Below are positions 45,401 through 59,380 of a DNA stretch of 64,000 nt, piece after piece; position 1 is the stretch's first letter, and each line of letters starts with the position of its first letter. The notes under the pieces were generated by a model. That model searched no databases, was not told the DNA's origin, and was given only the letters and a program-made list of their open reading frames with translations. The stretch is from NCBI GenBank assembly GCA_948144175.1, contig CANXME010002412.1, positions 1 through 64,000 of the forward strand, read 5' to 3'. This DNA comes from Closterium sp. NIES-65. Lineage: Eukaryota > Streptophyta > Zygnematophyceae > Desmidiales > Closteriaceae. The translations under genes were made by a program, and so were the position numbers.

Positions 45401-47849
45401 TGCTAGACCCTTGTTCTTTTTATTTTGCACACACTAGGCTTTTGCTCTTGCTATTTCGCGAACGCTAGGCCCTTGTTCTTGATTTTTTGCACACGCTACG
45501 CCCTTGTTATTGCTATTGTGCACTCGCTAGGCCCTTGTTCTTGCAAATTTGCACATGCTAGGCCCTTGTTCTTGCAATTTTGCACACGCTAGGCCCTTGT
45601 TCTTTTTATTTTGCACACGCTAGGCCCTTGTTCTTTATATTTGCACACGCTAGGCCCTTGTTCTTGCTATTTTGCACACGCTATACCCTTGTTCTTTTTA
45701 TTTTGCACACGCTAGGCCCTTGTTCTTGCTATTTTGCACATGCTATGCCCTAGTTCTTTTTATTTTGCACATGCTAGGCCCTTGTTCTTGCAATTTTGCA
45801 CATGCTAGACCCTTGTTCTTTTTATTTTGCACACACTAGGCCCTTGCTCTTGCTATTTCACGAACGCTAGGCCCTTGTTCTTGTTTTTTTGCACACGCTA
45901 GGCCCTTGTTCTTGCTATTGTGCACTCGCTAGGCCCTTGTTCTTGCAATTTTGCACACGCTATGCCCTTGTTCTTGCAATCTTGCACACGCTAGGCCCTT
46001 GTTCTTTTTATTTTGCACACGCTAGGCCCTTGTTCTTGTTATTTGCACACGCTAGGCCCTTGTTCTTGCTATTTTGCACACGCTATACCACTGTTCTTCT
46101 TATTTTGCACACACTAGGTCCTTGTTCTTGCAATTTTGCACACGCTAGGCCCTTATTCTTGCTATTTTGCACACGCTACGCCCTTGTTCTCTTTTTTTTG
46201 CACACGCTAGGCCCTTGTTCTTGCAATTTTGCACATGCTAGACCCTTGTTCTTTTTATTTTGCACACGCTAGGCCCTTGCTCTTGCTATTTCGCGAACGC
46301 TAGGCCCTTGCTCTTGCTATTTTGCACTCGCTAGGCCATTGTTCTTGCAATTTTGCACGTGCTAGACCCTTGTTCTTTTTATTTTGCACACGCTAGGCCA
46401 TTCTTCTTGCAATTTTGCACACGCTAGGCCCTTGTTCTTGCAATTTTGCACACGCTAGGCCCTTGTTCTTGCAATTTTGCACACGCTAGGCCCTTATTCT
46501 TGCAATTTTGCACATGCTAGACCCTTGTTCTTTTTATTTTGCACACACTAGGCCCTTGCTCTTGCTATTTCGCGAACGCTAGGCCCTTGTTATTGATTTT
46601 TTGCACACGCTAGGCCCTTGTTATTGCTAATGTGCACACGCTAGGCCCTTGTTCTTGCAAATTTGCACATGCTAGGCCCTTGTTCTTGCAATTTTGCACA
46701 CGCTAGGCCCTTGTTCTTTTTATTTTGCACATGCTAGGCCCTTGTTCTTTTTATTTGCACACGGTAGGGCCTTGTTCTTGCTATTTTGCACACGCTATAC
46801 CCTTGTTCTTTTTATTTTGCACACGCTAGGCCCTTGTTCTTGCTATTTTGCACACGCTTTGCCCTAGTTCTTATTATTTTGCACACGCTAGGCCCTTGTT
46901 CTTGCAATTTTGCACATGCTATACCCTTGTTCTTTTTATTTTGCACACACTAGGCCCTTGCTCTTGCTATTTCGCGAACGCTAGGCCCTTGTTCTTGTTT
47001 TTTTGCACACGCTAGGCCCTTGTTCTTGCTATTGTGCACTCGCTAGGCCCTTGTTCTTGCAATTTTGCACACGCTAGGCCCTTGTTCTTGCAATCTTGCA
47101 TACGCTAGGCCCTTGTTCTTTTTATTTTGCACACGCTAGGCCCTTGTTCTTTTTATTTGCACACGCTAGGCCCTTGTTCTTGCTATTTTGCACACGCTAT
47201 ACCACTGTTCTTTTTATTTTGCACACACTAGGTCCTTGTTCTTGCAATTGTGCACACGCTAGGCCCTTATTCTTGCTATTTTGCACACGCTATGCCCTTA
47301 TTCTCTTTATTTTGCACACGCTAGGCCCTTGTTCTTGCAATTTTGCACATGCTAGACCCTTGTTCTTTTTATTTTGCACACGCTAGGCCCTTGCTCTTGC
47401 TATTTCGCGAACGCTAGGCCCTTGCTCTTGCTATTTTGCACTCGCTAGGCCCTTGTTCTTGCAATTTTGCACATGCTAGACCCTTATTCTTTTTATTTTG
47501 CACACGCTAGGCTATTCTTCTTGCAATTTTGCACACACTAGGCCCTTGTTCTTGCAATTTTGCACACGCTATGCCCTTGTTCTTTTTTTTTTTCACACGC
47601 TAGGCCCTTGTTCTTGCTATTTTGCACACGCTAGGCCCTTGTTCTTGCAATTTTGCACACCCTAGGCCCTTGTTTTTGCAATTTTGCCCACGCTAGGCCC
47701 TTGTTCTTTTTATTTTGCACACGCTAGGTCCTTGTTCTTTTGATTTTGCATACGCTAGGCCCTTGTTCTTGCAATTTTGCACACGCTAGGCCCTTGTTCT
47801 TTTTATTTTGCACATGCTAGGCCCTTGTTTTTATTATTTTGCACACGCT
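45401..47849. repeat. T-type satellite paralogous to about 20.7-22.5 kb
   Basis: Poly-T higher-order array. The CAATCTTGC marker at 45977 and 47091 (1,114 bp apart) repeats the arrangement at 21303 and 22417 with a constant offset of 24,674 bp. The cassette near 46290 to 46570 also matches the left arm in order. No gene. Confidence 0.8.
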
Positions 47850-50800
47850 AGGCCCTTGATCTTGCAATTTTGCACACGCTAGGCCCTTGTTTTTTTTTTT
47901 TTTGCACACGCTATGTCGTTGTTCTTTTTATTTTGCACACGCTATGCCCTTGTTCTCTTTATTTTGCACACGCTAGGCCCGTGTTCTTGCAATTTTGCAC
48001 ATGCTAGAGCCTTGTTCTTTTTATTTTGCACACGGTATGCCCTTGCTCTTGTTATTTCGCGAACACTAGGCCCTTGTTCTTGATTTTTTGCACACGCTAG
48101 GCCCTTGCTCTTGCTATTTTGCACTCGCTAGGCCCTTGTTCTTGCAATTTTGCACACGCTAGGCCCTTGTTCTTGCAATTTTGGACACGCTAGGCCCTTG
48201 TTCTTTTTTTTTTTGCACACGCTAGGCCATTGTTCTTGCAATTTTGCACACGCTAGGCCCTTGTTCTTGCAATTTTGCACACGCTAGGCCCTTGTTCTTT
48301 TCATTTTGCACATGCTAGGCCCTTGTTCTTGCAATTTTGCACACGCTAGGCCCTTGTTCTTCTGATTTTGCACACGCTAGGTCCTTGTTCATATTATTTT
48401 GCACACGCTAGGCCCTTTTTCTTGCTATTTTGCACACGCTATGCCCTAGTTCTTTTTATTTTGCACACGCTAGGCCCTTGTTGTTGCAATCTTGCACATG
48501 CTAGACTCTTGTTTTTTTTATTTTGCACACACTAGGCTCTTGCTCTTGCTATTTCGCGAAAGCTAGGCCCTTGTTCTTGATTTTTTGCACACACTAGGCC
48601 CTTGCTCTTGCTATTGTGCACTCGCTAGGCCCGTGTTCTTCCAATTTTGCACACATTAGGCCCTTGTTCTTGCAATTTTGCACACGTTAAGCCCTTGTTC
48701 TTTTTATTTTGCACACGCTAGGTCCTTGTTCTTTTTATTTTGCACACGCTAGGCCCTTGTTCTTGCTATTTTGCACACGCTATGCCCTAGTTCTTTTTAT
48801 TTTGCACACGCTAGGCCCTTGTTCTTGCAATTTTGCACATGCTAGACCCTTGTTTTTTTTATTTTGCACACACTAGGCCCTTGCTCTTGCTATTTTGCGA
48901 ACGCTAGGCCCTCGTTCTTGATTTTTTGCACACGCTAGGCCCTTGTTCTTGCTATTGTGCACTCGCTAGGCCCTTGTTCTTGCAAATTTGCACACGCTAG
49001 GCCCTTGTTCTTGCAATTTTGCACACGCTAGGCCCTTGTTCTTTTTATTTTGCACACGCTAGGCCCTTGTTCTTTTTTTTTGCACACGCTAGGCCCTTGT
49101 TCTTGCTATTTTGCACACGCTATACCCTTGTTCTTTTTATTTTGCACACGCTAGGCCCTTGTTCTTGCTATTTTGCACACGCTATGCCCTTGTTCTTTTT
49201 ATTTTGCACACGCTAGGCCCTTGTTCTTCCAATTTTGCACATGCTAGACCCTTGTTCTTTTCATTTTGCACACACTAGGCCCTTGCTCTTGCTATTTCGC
49301 GAATGCTAGGCCCTTGTTCTTGATTTTTTGCACACGCTAGGCCCTTGTTCTTGCTATTGTGCACTCGCTAGGCCCTTGTTCTTGCAATTTTGCACAAGCT
49401 AGGCCCTTGTTCTTCCAATTTTGCACACGCTAGGCCCTTGTTCTTTTTATTTTGCACATTCTAGGCCCTTGTTCTTTTTATTTGCACACGCTAGGCCCTT
49501 ATTCTTGCTATTTTGCACACGCTATACCACTGATTTTTTTATTTTGCACACACTAGGTCCTTGTTCTTGCAATTTTGCACACGCTAGGCCCTTGTTCTTT
49601 TTATTTTGCACGCGCTAGGCCCTTGTTCTTTTTATTTTGCACACAATAGGCCCTTGTTCTTGCTATTTTGCACACGCTATGCCCTTGTTCTTTTTATTTT
49701 GCACACGTTAGGCCTTTGTTCTTGCAATTTTGCACATGCTAGACCTTTGATCTTTTTTTTTTTGCACACACTAGGCCCTTGTTCTTGCTATTTCGCGAAC
49801 GTTATGCCCTTGTTCTTGATTTTTTGCACACGCTAGGCCTTTGCTCTTGCTATTTTGCACTCGCTAGGCCCTTGTTCTTGCAATTAAGCACACGCTAGGC
49901 CCTTGCTCTTGCAATTTTGCACACGCTAGGCCCTTGTTCTTTTTGTTTTGCACACGCTGGGCCATTGTTCTTTTTATTTTACACACGCTAGGCCCTTGTT
50001 CTTGCAATTTTGCACACGCTAGGCCCTTGTTCTTTTTATTTTGCACACGCTAGGCCCTTGTTCGTTTTTTTTTGCACACGCTAGGCCCTTGATCTTGCAA
50101 TTTTGCACACGCTATGCCCTTGTTTTTTTTCTTTTGCACACGCTATGCCCTTGTTCTTTTTATTTTGCACACGCTATGCCCTAGTTCTTTTTATTTTGCA
50201 CATGCTAGGCCCTTGTTCTTGCAATTTTGCACATGCTAGCCCCTTGTTCTTTCTATTTTGCACACGCTAGGCCCTTGCTCTTGCTATTTCGCGAACGCTA
50301 GGCCCTTGTTCTTGATTTTTTGCACACGCTAGGCCCTTGCTCTTGCTATTTTGCACTCGCTAGGCCCTTGTTCTTGCAATTTTGCACACGCTAGGCCCTT
50401 GTTCTTGCAATTTTTCACACGCTAGGCCTTTGTTCTATTTATTTTGCACACGCTAGGCCATTGTTCTTTTTATTTTGCACACGCTAGGCCCTTGTTCTTG
50501 CAATTTTGCACACGCTAGGCCCTTGTTCTTCTTATTTTGCACACGCTAGGTCCTTGTTCTTTTTATTTTGCACACACTAGGCCCTTGTTCTTGCTATTTT
50601 GCACACGCTATGCCCTAGTTCTTTTTATTTTGCACACGCTAGGCCCTTGTTCTTGCAATTTTGCACATGCTAGGTCCTTGTTCTTTTGATTTTGCACACA
50701 CTAGGCTTTTGCTCTTGCTATTTCGCGAACGCTAGGCCCTTGCTCTTGCTATTTCGCACTCGGTAGGCCCTTGTTCTTGCTATTTTGCACACGCTAGGCC

Positions 50801-52933
50801 CTTGTCCTTGCAATTTTGCACACGCTAGACCCTTGTTCTTTTTATTTTGCACACGCTAGTCCATTGTTCTTGCAATTTCGCACACGCTAGGCCCTTGTTC
50901 TTGCAAGTTTGCACACGCTAGGCCCTTGTTGTTTTTATTTTGCACACGCTACGCCCTTGTTCTTGCAATTTTGCACACGCTAGGTCCTTGTTCTTTTTAT
51001 TTTGCGCACGCTAGGCCCTTGTTCTTGCTATTTTGCACACGCTATGCCCTAATTCTTTTTATTTTGCAAACGCTAGGCCCTTGGTCTTGCAATTTTGCAC
51101 ATGCTAGACCCTTGTTCTTTTTATTTTGCACACACTAGGCCCTTGCTCTTGCTATTTCGCGAACGCTAGGCCTTTGTTCTTGATTTTTTGCACACACTAG
51201 GCCCTTGCTCTTGCTATTGTGCACTCGCTAGGCCCGTGTTCTTCCAATTTTGCACACACTAGGCCCTTGTTCTTGCAACATTGCACACATTAGGCCCTTG
51301 TTCTTTTTATTTTGCACACGCTAGGCCCTTGTTCTTTTTATTTTGCACACGCTAGGCCCTTGTTCTTGCTATTTTGCACATGATATGCCCTAGTTCTTTT
51401 TATTTTGCACATGCTAGGCCCTTGTTCTTGCAATTTTGCACATGCTACACCCTTGTTCTTTTTATTTTGCACACGCTAGGCTCTTGTCCTTGCAATTTTG
51501 CACACGCTAGGCCTTTGTTCTTGATTTTTTGCACACGCTACGCCCTTGTTCTTGCTATTGTGCACTCGCTAGGCCCTTGTTCTTGCAATTTTGCACACGC
51601 TAGGTCCTTGTTCTTGCAATTTTGCACACGCTAGGCCCTTGTTGTTGCTATTTCGCGAACGCTAGGCCCTTGGTCTTGATTTTTTGCACACGCTAGGCCC
51701 TTGCTCTTGCTATTTTGCACATGCTAGGCCCTTGTTCTTGCAATTTTGCACACGCTAGGTCATTGTTCTTTTTATTTTGCACACGTTAGGCCCTTGTTCT
51801 TTTTATTTTGCACACGCTAGGCCCTTGTTCTTGCTTTTTTGCACAAGCTATGCCCTAGTTCTTTTTATTTTGCACATACTAGGCCCTTGTTCTTGCAATT
51901 TTGCACACGCTAGGCCCTTGCTCTTGCTAATTCGCGAACGCTAGGCCCTTGTTCATGATTTTTTGCACACGCTAGGCCGTTGCTCCTGCTATTTTGCACA
52001 CGCTAGGCCTTTGTTCTTGCAATTTTGCACACGCTAGGCCCTTGTTCTTGCAATTTTGCACACGCTAGGCCCCTGTTCTTTTTATTTTGCACACGCTATG
52101 CCCTTGTTCTTTTTATTTTGCACACGCTAGGCCCTTGTTCTTTTTATTTTGCACACGCTAGGCCCTTGTTCTTGCTATTTTGCACACGCTATGCCCTTGG
52201 TCTTGATTTTTTGCACACGCTAGGCCCTTGCTCTTGCTATTTTGCACATGCTAGGCCCTTTTTCTTGCAATTTTGCACACGCTAGGCCCTTGTTGTTGCA
52301 ATTTTGCACACGCTAGGCCATTGTTCTTTATATTTTGCACACGCTAGGCCCTTGTTCTTGCTATTTTGCACATGCTAGACCCTTGTTCTTTTTATTTTGC
52401 ACATGCTAGGCCCTTGTTCTTGCTATTTCGCCAACGCTAGGCCCTTGGTCTTGATTTTTTGCACACGCTAGGCCCTTGCTCTTGCTATTTTGCACATGCT
52501 AGGCCCTTGTTCGTGCAATTTTGCACACGCTAGGCCCTTGTTCTTGCAATTTTGCACATGCTAGACCCTTGTTTTTTTTTTTTTGCACATGCTAGGCCCT
52601 TGCTCTTGCTATTTCGCGAACGCTAGGTCCTTGTTCTTGATTTTTTGCACACGCTAGGCCCTTGCTCTTGCTATTTTGCACTTGCTAGGCCCTTGTTCTT
52701 GCAATTTTGCATGCGCTAGGCCCTTGTTCTTGCAATTTTGCACACACTAGGCCCTTGTTCTTGCAATTTTGCACACGCTAGGCCCTTGTTCTTTTTATTT
52801 TGCACACGCTTCCCCCTTGTTCTTGCAATTTTGCACATGCTAGACCCTTGTTCTTTTTATTTTGCACACGCTAGGCCCTTGTTCTTGCTATTTTGCACAC
52901 GCTAGGCCCTTGTTCTTGCTATTTTGCACACGC
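47850..52933. repeat. 5,084-bp satellite superunit, copy 1
   Basis: Starts near CCCTTGATCTTGC, followed by a long T-run monomer and CACGCTATGTCGTTG (47911). The same start recurs at 52995, a shift of exactly 164 monomers. Within the unit are TTCTCTTTATTTTG, GAGCCTTGTTC, CAATTAAGC, CAACATTGC and CACTGATTTTTTTA markers, all in the same order in copy 2. The left edge is approximate. No gene. Confidence 0.85.
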
Positions 52934-55900
52934 TAGGCCCTTGATCTTGCAATTTTGCACACGCTAGGCCCTTGTTTTTTTTTTTTTGCGCACGCTATGT
53001 CGTTGTTCTTTTTATTTTGCACACGCTATGCCCTTGTTCTCTTTATTTTGCACACGCTAGGCCCGTGTTCTTGCAATTTTGCACATGCTAGAGCCTTGTT
53101 CTTTTTATTTTGCACACGGTATGCCCTTGCTCTTGCTATTTCGCGAACACTAGGCCCTTGTTCTTGATTTTTTGCACACGCTAGGCCCTTGCTCTTGCTA
53201 TTTTGCACTCGCTAGGCCCTTGTTCTTGCAATTTTGCACACGCTAGGCCCTTGTTCTTGCAATTTTGGACACGCTAGGCCCTTGTTCTTTTTTTTTTGCA
53301 CACGCTAGGCCATTGTTCTTGCAATTTTGCACACGCTAGGCCCTTGTTCTTGCAATTTTGCACACGCTAGGCCCTTGTTCTTTTTATTTTGCACATGCTA
53401 GGCCCTTGTGCAATTTTGCACACGCTAGGCCCTTGTTCTTCTGATTTTGCACACGCTAGGTCCTTGTTCTTATTATTTTGCACACGCTAGGCCCTTTTTC
53501 TTGCTATTTTGCACACGCTATGCCCTAGTTCTTTTTATTTTGCACACGCTAGGCCCTTGTTGTTGCAATCTTGCACATGCTAGACTCTTGTTTTTTTTAT
53601 TTTGCACACACTAGGCTCTTGCTCTTGCTATTTCGCGAAAGCTAGGCCCTTGTTCTTGATTTTTTGCACACACTAGGCCCTTGCTCTTGCTATTGTGCAC
53701 TCGCTAGGCCCGTGTTCTTCCAATTTTGCACACATTAGGCCCTTGTTCTTGCAATTTTGCACACGTTAAGCCCTTGTTCTTTTTATTTTGCACACGCTAG
53801 GTCCTTGTTCTTTTTATTTTGCACACGCTAGGCCCTTGTTCTTGCTATTTTGCACACGCTATGCCCTAGTTCTTTTTATTTTGCACACGCTAGGCCCTTG
53901 TTCTTGCAATTTTGCACATGCTAGACCCTTGTTTTTTTTATTTTGCACACACTAGGCCCTTGCTCTTGCTATTTTGCGAACGCTAGGCCCTCGTTCTTGA
54001 TTTTTTGCACACGCTAGGCCCTTGTTCTTGCTATTGTGCACTCGCTAGGCCCTTGTTCTTGCAAATTTGCACACGCTAGGCCCTTGTTCTTGCAATTTTG
54101 CACACGCTAGGCCCTTGTTCTTTTTATTTTGCACACGCTAGGCCCTTGTTCTTTTTTTTTGCACACGCTAGGCCCTTGTTCTTGCTATTTTGCACACGCT
54201 ATACCCTTGTTCTTTTTATTTTGCACACGCTAGGCCCTTGTTCTTGCTATTTTGCACACGCTATGCCCTTGTTCTTTTTATTTTGCACACGCTAGGCCCT
54301 TGTTCTTCCAATTTTGCACATGCTAGACCCTTGTTCTTTTCATTTTGCACACACTAGGCCCTTGCTTTTGCTATTTCGCGAATGCTAGGCCCTTGTTCTT
54401 GATTTTTTGCACACGCTAGGCCCTTGTTCTTGCTATTGTGCACTCGCTAGGCCCTTGTTCTTGCAATTTTGCACAAGCTAGGCCCTTGTTCTTCCAATTT
54501 TGCACACGCTAGGCCCTTGTTCTTTTTATTTTGCACATTCTAGGCCCTTGTTCTTTTTATTTGCACACGCTAGGCCCTTATTCTTGCTATTTTGCACACG
54601 CTATACCACTGATTTTTTTATTTTGCACACACTAGGTCCTTGTTCTTGCAATTTTGCACACGCTAGGCCCTTGTTCTTTTTATTTTGCACGCGCTAGGTC
54701 CTTGTTCTTTTTATTTTGCACACAATAGGCCCTTGTTCTTGCTATTTTGCACACGCTATGCCCTTGTTCTTTTTATTTTGCACACGTTAGGCCTTTGTTC
54801 TTGCAATTTTGCACATGCTAGACCTTTGATCTTTTTTTTTTTGCACACACTAGGCCCTTGTTCTTGCTATTTCGCGAACGTTATGCCCTTGTTCTTGATT
54901 TTTTGCACACGCTAGGCCTTTGCTCTTGCTATTTTGCACTCGCTAGGCCCTTGTTCTTGCAATTAAGCACACGCTAGGCCCTTGCTCTTGCAATTTTGCA
55001 CACGCTAGGCCCTTGTTCTTTTTGTTTTGCACACGCTGGGCCATTGTTCTTTTTATTTTACACACGCTAGGCCCTTGTTCTTGCAATTTTGCACACGCTA
55101 GGCCCTTGTTCTTTTTATTTTGCACACGCTAGGCCCTTGTTCTTTTTTTTTTGCACACGCTAGGCCCTTGATCTTGCAATTTTGCACACGCTATGCCCTT
55201 GTTTTTTTTCTTTTGCACACGCTATGCCCTTGTTCTTTTTATTTTGCACACGCTATGCCCTAGTTCTTTTTATTTTGCACATGCTAGGCCCTTGTTCTTG
55301 CAATTTTGCACATGCTAGCCCCTTGTTCTTTCTATTTTGCACACGCTAGGCCCTTGCTCTTGCTATTTCGCGAACGCTAGGCCCTTGTTCTTGATTTTTT
55401 GCACACGCTAGGCCCTTGCTCTTGCTATTTTGCACTCGCTAGGCCCTTGTTCTTTTTATTTTGCACACGCTAGGCCCTTGTTCTTGCTATTTTGCACACG
55501 CTATGCCCTTGTTCTTTTTATTTTGCACACGCTAGGCCCTTGTTCTTCCAATTTTGCACATGCTAGACCCTTGTTCTTTTCATTTTGCACACACTAGGCC
55601 CTTGCTCTTGCTATTTCGCGAATGCTAGGCCCTTGTTCTTGATTTTTTGCACACGCTAGGCCCTTGTTCTTGCTATTGTGCACTCGCTAGGCCCTTGTTC
55701 TTGCAATTTTGCACAAGCTAGGCCCTTGTTCTTCCAATTTTGCACACGCTAGGCCCTTGTTCTTTTTATTTTGCACATTCTAGGCCCTTGTTCTTTTTAT
55801 TTGCACACGCTAGGCCCTTATTCTTGCTATTTTGCACACGCTATACCACTGATTTTTTTATTTTGCACACACTAGGTCCTTGTTCTTGCAATTTTGCACA

Positions 55901-58900
55901 CGCTAGGCCCTTGTTCTTTTTATTTTGCACGCGCTAGGTCCTTGTTCTTTTTATTTTGCACACAATAGGCCCTTGTTCTTGCTATTTTGCACACGCTATG
56001 CCCTTGTTCTTTTTATTTTGCACACGTTAGGCCTTTGTTCTTGCAATTTTGCACATGCTAGACCTTTGATCTTTTTTTTTTTGCACACACTAGGCCCTTG
56101 TTCTTGCTATTTCGCGAACGTTATGCCCTTGTTCTTGATTTTTTGCACACGCTAGGCCTTTGCTCTTGCTATTTTGCACTCGCTAGGCCCTTGTTCTTGC
56201 AATTAAGCACACGCTAGGCCCTTGCTCTTGCAATTTTGCACACGCTAGGCCCTTGTTCTTTTTGTTTTGCACACGCTGGGCCATTGTTCTTTTTATTTTA
56301 CACACGCTAGGCCCTTGTTCTTGCAATTTTGCACACGCTAGGCCCTTGTTCTTTTTATTTTGCACACGCTAGGCCCTTGTTCTTTTTTTTTTGCACACGC
56401 TAGGCCCTTGATCTTGCAATTTTGCACACGCTATGCCCTTGTTTTTTTTCTTTTGCACACGCTATGCCCTTGTTCTTTTTATTTTGCACACGCTATGCCC
56501 TAGTTCTTTTTATTTTGCACATGCTAGGCCCTTGTTCTTGCAATTTTGCACATGCTAGCCCCTTGTTCTTTCTATTTTGCACACGCTAGGCCCTTGCTCT
56601 TGCTATTTCGCGAACGCTAGGCCCTTGTTCTTGATTTTTTGCACACGCTAGGCCCTTGCTCTTGCTATTTTGCACTCGCTAGGCCCTTGTTCTTGCAATT
56701 TTGCACACGCTAGGCCCTTGTTCTTGCAATTTTTCACACGCTAGGTCTTTGTTCTATTTATTTTGCACACGCTAGGCCATTGTTCTTTTTATTTTGCACA
56801 CGCTAGGCCCTTGTTCTTGCAATTTTGCACACGCTAGGCCCTTGTTCTTCTTATTTTGCACACGCTAGGTCCTTGTTCTTTTTATTTTGCACACACTAGG
56901 CCCTTGTTCTTGCTATTTTGCACACGCTATGCCCTAGTTCTTTTTATTTTGCACACGCTAGGCCCTTGTTCTTGCAATTTTGCACATGCTAGGTCCTTGT
57001 TCTTTTGATTTTGCACACACTAGGCTTTTGCTCTTGCTATTTCGCGAACGCTAGGCCCTTGCTCTTGCTATTTCGCACTCGGTAGGCCCTTGTTCTTGCT
57101 ATTTTGCACACGCTAGGCCCTTGTCCTTGCAATTTTGCACACGCTAGACCCTTGTTCTTTTTATTTTGCACACGCTAGTCCATTGTTCTTGCAATTTCGC
57201 ACACGCTAGGCCCTTGTTCTTGCAAGTTTGCACACGCTAGGCCCTTGTTGTTTTTATTTTGCACACGCTAGGCCCTTGTTCTTGCAATTTTGCACACGCT
57301 AGGTCCTTGTTCTTTTTTTTTTGCGCACGCTAGGCCCTTGTTCTTGCTATTTTGCACACGCTATGCCCTAATTCTTTTTATTTTGCAAACGCTAGGCCCT
57401 TGGTCTTGCAATTTTGCACATGCTAGACCCTTGTTCTTTTTATTTTGCACACACTAGGCCCTTGCTCTTGCTATTTCGCGAACGCTAGGCCTTTGTTCTT
57501 GATTTTTTGCACACACTAGGCCCTTGCTCTTGCTATTGTGCACTCGCTAGGCCCGTGTTCTTCCAATTTTGCACACACTAGGCCCTTGTTCTTGCAACAT
57601 TGCACACATTAGGCCCTTGTTCTTTTTATTTTGCACACGCTAGGGCCTTGTTCTTTTTATTTTGCACACGCTAGGCCCTTGTTCTTGCTATTTTGCACAT
57701 GATATGCCCTAGTTCTTTTTATTTTGCACATGCTAGGCCCTTGTTCTTGCAATTTTGCACATGCTACACCCTTGTTCTTTTTATTTTGCACACGCTAGGC
57801 TCTTGTCCTTGCAATTTTGCACACGCTAGGCCTTTGTTCTTGAGTTTTTGCACACGCTACGCCCTTGTTCTTGCTATTGTGCACTCGCTAGGCCCTTGTT
57901 CTTGCAATTTTGCACACGCTAGGCCCTTGTTCTTGCAATTTTGCACACGCTAGGCCCTTGTTGTTGCTATTTCGCGAACGCTAGGCCCTTGGTCTTGATT
58001 TTTTGCACACGCTAGGCCCTTGCTCTTGCTATTTTGCACATGCTAGGCCCTTGTTCTTGCAATTTTGCACACGCTAGGTCATTGTTCTTTTTATTTTGCA
58101 CACGTTAGGCCCTTGTTCTTTTTATTTTGCACACGCTAGGCCCTTGTTCTTGCTTTTTTGCACAAGCTATGCCCTAGTTCTTTTTATTTTGCACATACTA
58201 GGCCCTTGTTCTTGCAATTTTGCACACGCTAGGCCCTTGCTCTTGCTAATTCGCGAACGCTAGGCCCTTGTTCTTGATTTTTTGCACACGCTAGGCCGTT
58301 GCTCCTGCTATTTTGCACACGCTAGGCCTTTGTTCTTGCAATTTTGCACACGCTAGGCCCTTGTTCTTGCAATTTTGCACACGCTAGGCCCTTGTTCTTT
58401 TTATTTTGCACACGCTATGCCCTTGTTCTTTTTATTTTGCACACGCTAGGCCCTTGTTCTTTTTATTTTGCACACGCTAGGCCCTTGTTCTTGCTATTTT
58501 GCACACGCTATGCCCTTGGTCTTGATTTTTTGCACACGCTAGGCCCTTGCTCTTGCTATTTTGCACATGCTAGGCCCTTTTTCTTGCAATTTTGCACACG
58601 CTAGGCCCTTGTTCTTGCAATTTTGCACACGCTAGGCCATTGTTCTTTATATTTTGCACACGCTAGGCCCTTGTTCTTGCTATTTTGCACATGCTAGACC
58701 CTTGTTCTTTTTATTTTGCACATGCTAGGCCCTTGTTCTTGCTATTTCGCCAACGCTAGGCCCTTGGTCTTGATTTTTTGCACACGCTAGGCCCTTGCTC
58801 TTGCTATTTTGCACATGCTAGGCCCTTGTTCGTGCAATTTTGCACACGCTAGGCCCTTGTTCTTGCAATTTTGCACATGCTAGACCCTTGTTTTTTTTTT

Positions 58901-59253
58901 TTTTGCACATGCTAGGCCCTTGCTCTTGCTATTTCGCGAACGCTAGGTCCTTGTTCTTGATTTTTTGCACACGCTAGGCCCTTGCTCTTGCTATTTTGCA
59001 CTTGCTAGGCCCTTGTTCTTGCAATTTTGCATGCGCTAGGCCCTTGTTCTTGCAATTTTGCACACACTAGGCCCTTGTTCTTGCAATTTTGCACACGCTA
59101 GGCCCTTGTTCTTTTTATTTTGCACACGCTTCCCCCTTGTTCTTGCAATTTTGCACATGCTAGACCCTTGTTCTTTTTATTTTGCACACGCTAGGCCCTT
59201 GTTCTTGCTATTTTGCACACGCTAGGCCCTTGTTCTTGCTATTTTGCACACGC
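52934..59253. repeat. 5,084-bp superunit, copy 2, expanded by 1,240 bp
   Basis: Follows copy 1 head to tail with near-identical sequence. A 5-bp deletion near 53409 (CCCTTGTGCAATTTTG) moves the offset from 5,084 to 5,079. After an internal 1,240-bp duplication the offset to copy 1 becomes 6,319 bp to the end. Differences between the copies are rare single bases, for example GCGCACGCTATG near 52989 against GCACACGCTATG. Confidence 0.85.
54212..56691. repeat. 1,240-bp tandem duplication inside superunit copy 2
   Basis: Two copies, about 54212-55451 and 55452-56691 (40 monomers each). They share CACTGATTTTTTTA, GCACGCGCTAGGTCC, CACAATAGGCC and CAATTAAGC markers. GCACGCGCTAGGTCC has T in both copies here but C in superunit copy 1 (49610 area), so the duplication arose after copies 1 and 2 separated. 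Confidence 0.85.
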
Positions 59254-59380
59254 TAGGCCCTTGATCTTGCAATTTTGCACACGCTAGGCCCTTGTTTTTT
59301 TTTTTTTGCACACGCTATGTCGTTGTTCTTTTTATTTTGCACACGCTATGCCCTTGTTCTCTTTATTTTGAACACACTAG
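59254..59380. repeat. Truncated third superunit copy
   Basis: Repeats the superunit start (CCCTTGATCTTGC, T-run monomer, CACGCTATGTCGTTG at 59315, TTCTCTTTATTTTG). It then breaks into A/B-type satellite at about 59370-59380. It marks the right edge of the amplified T-type block. Confidence 0.8.
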
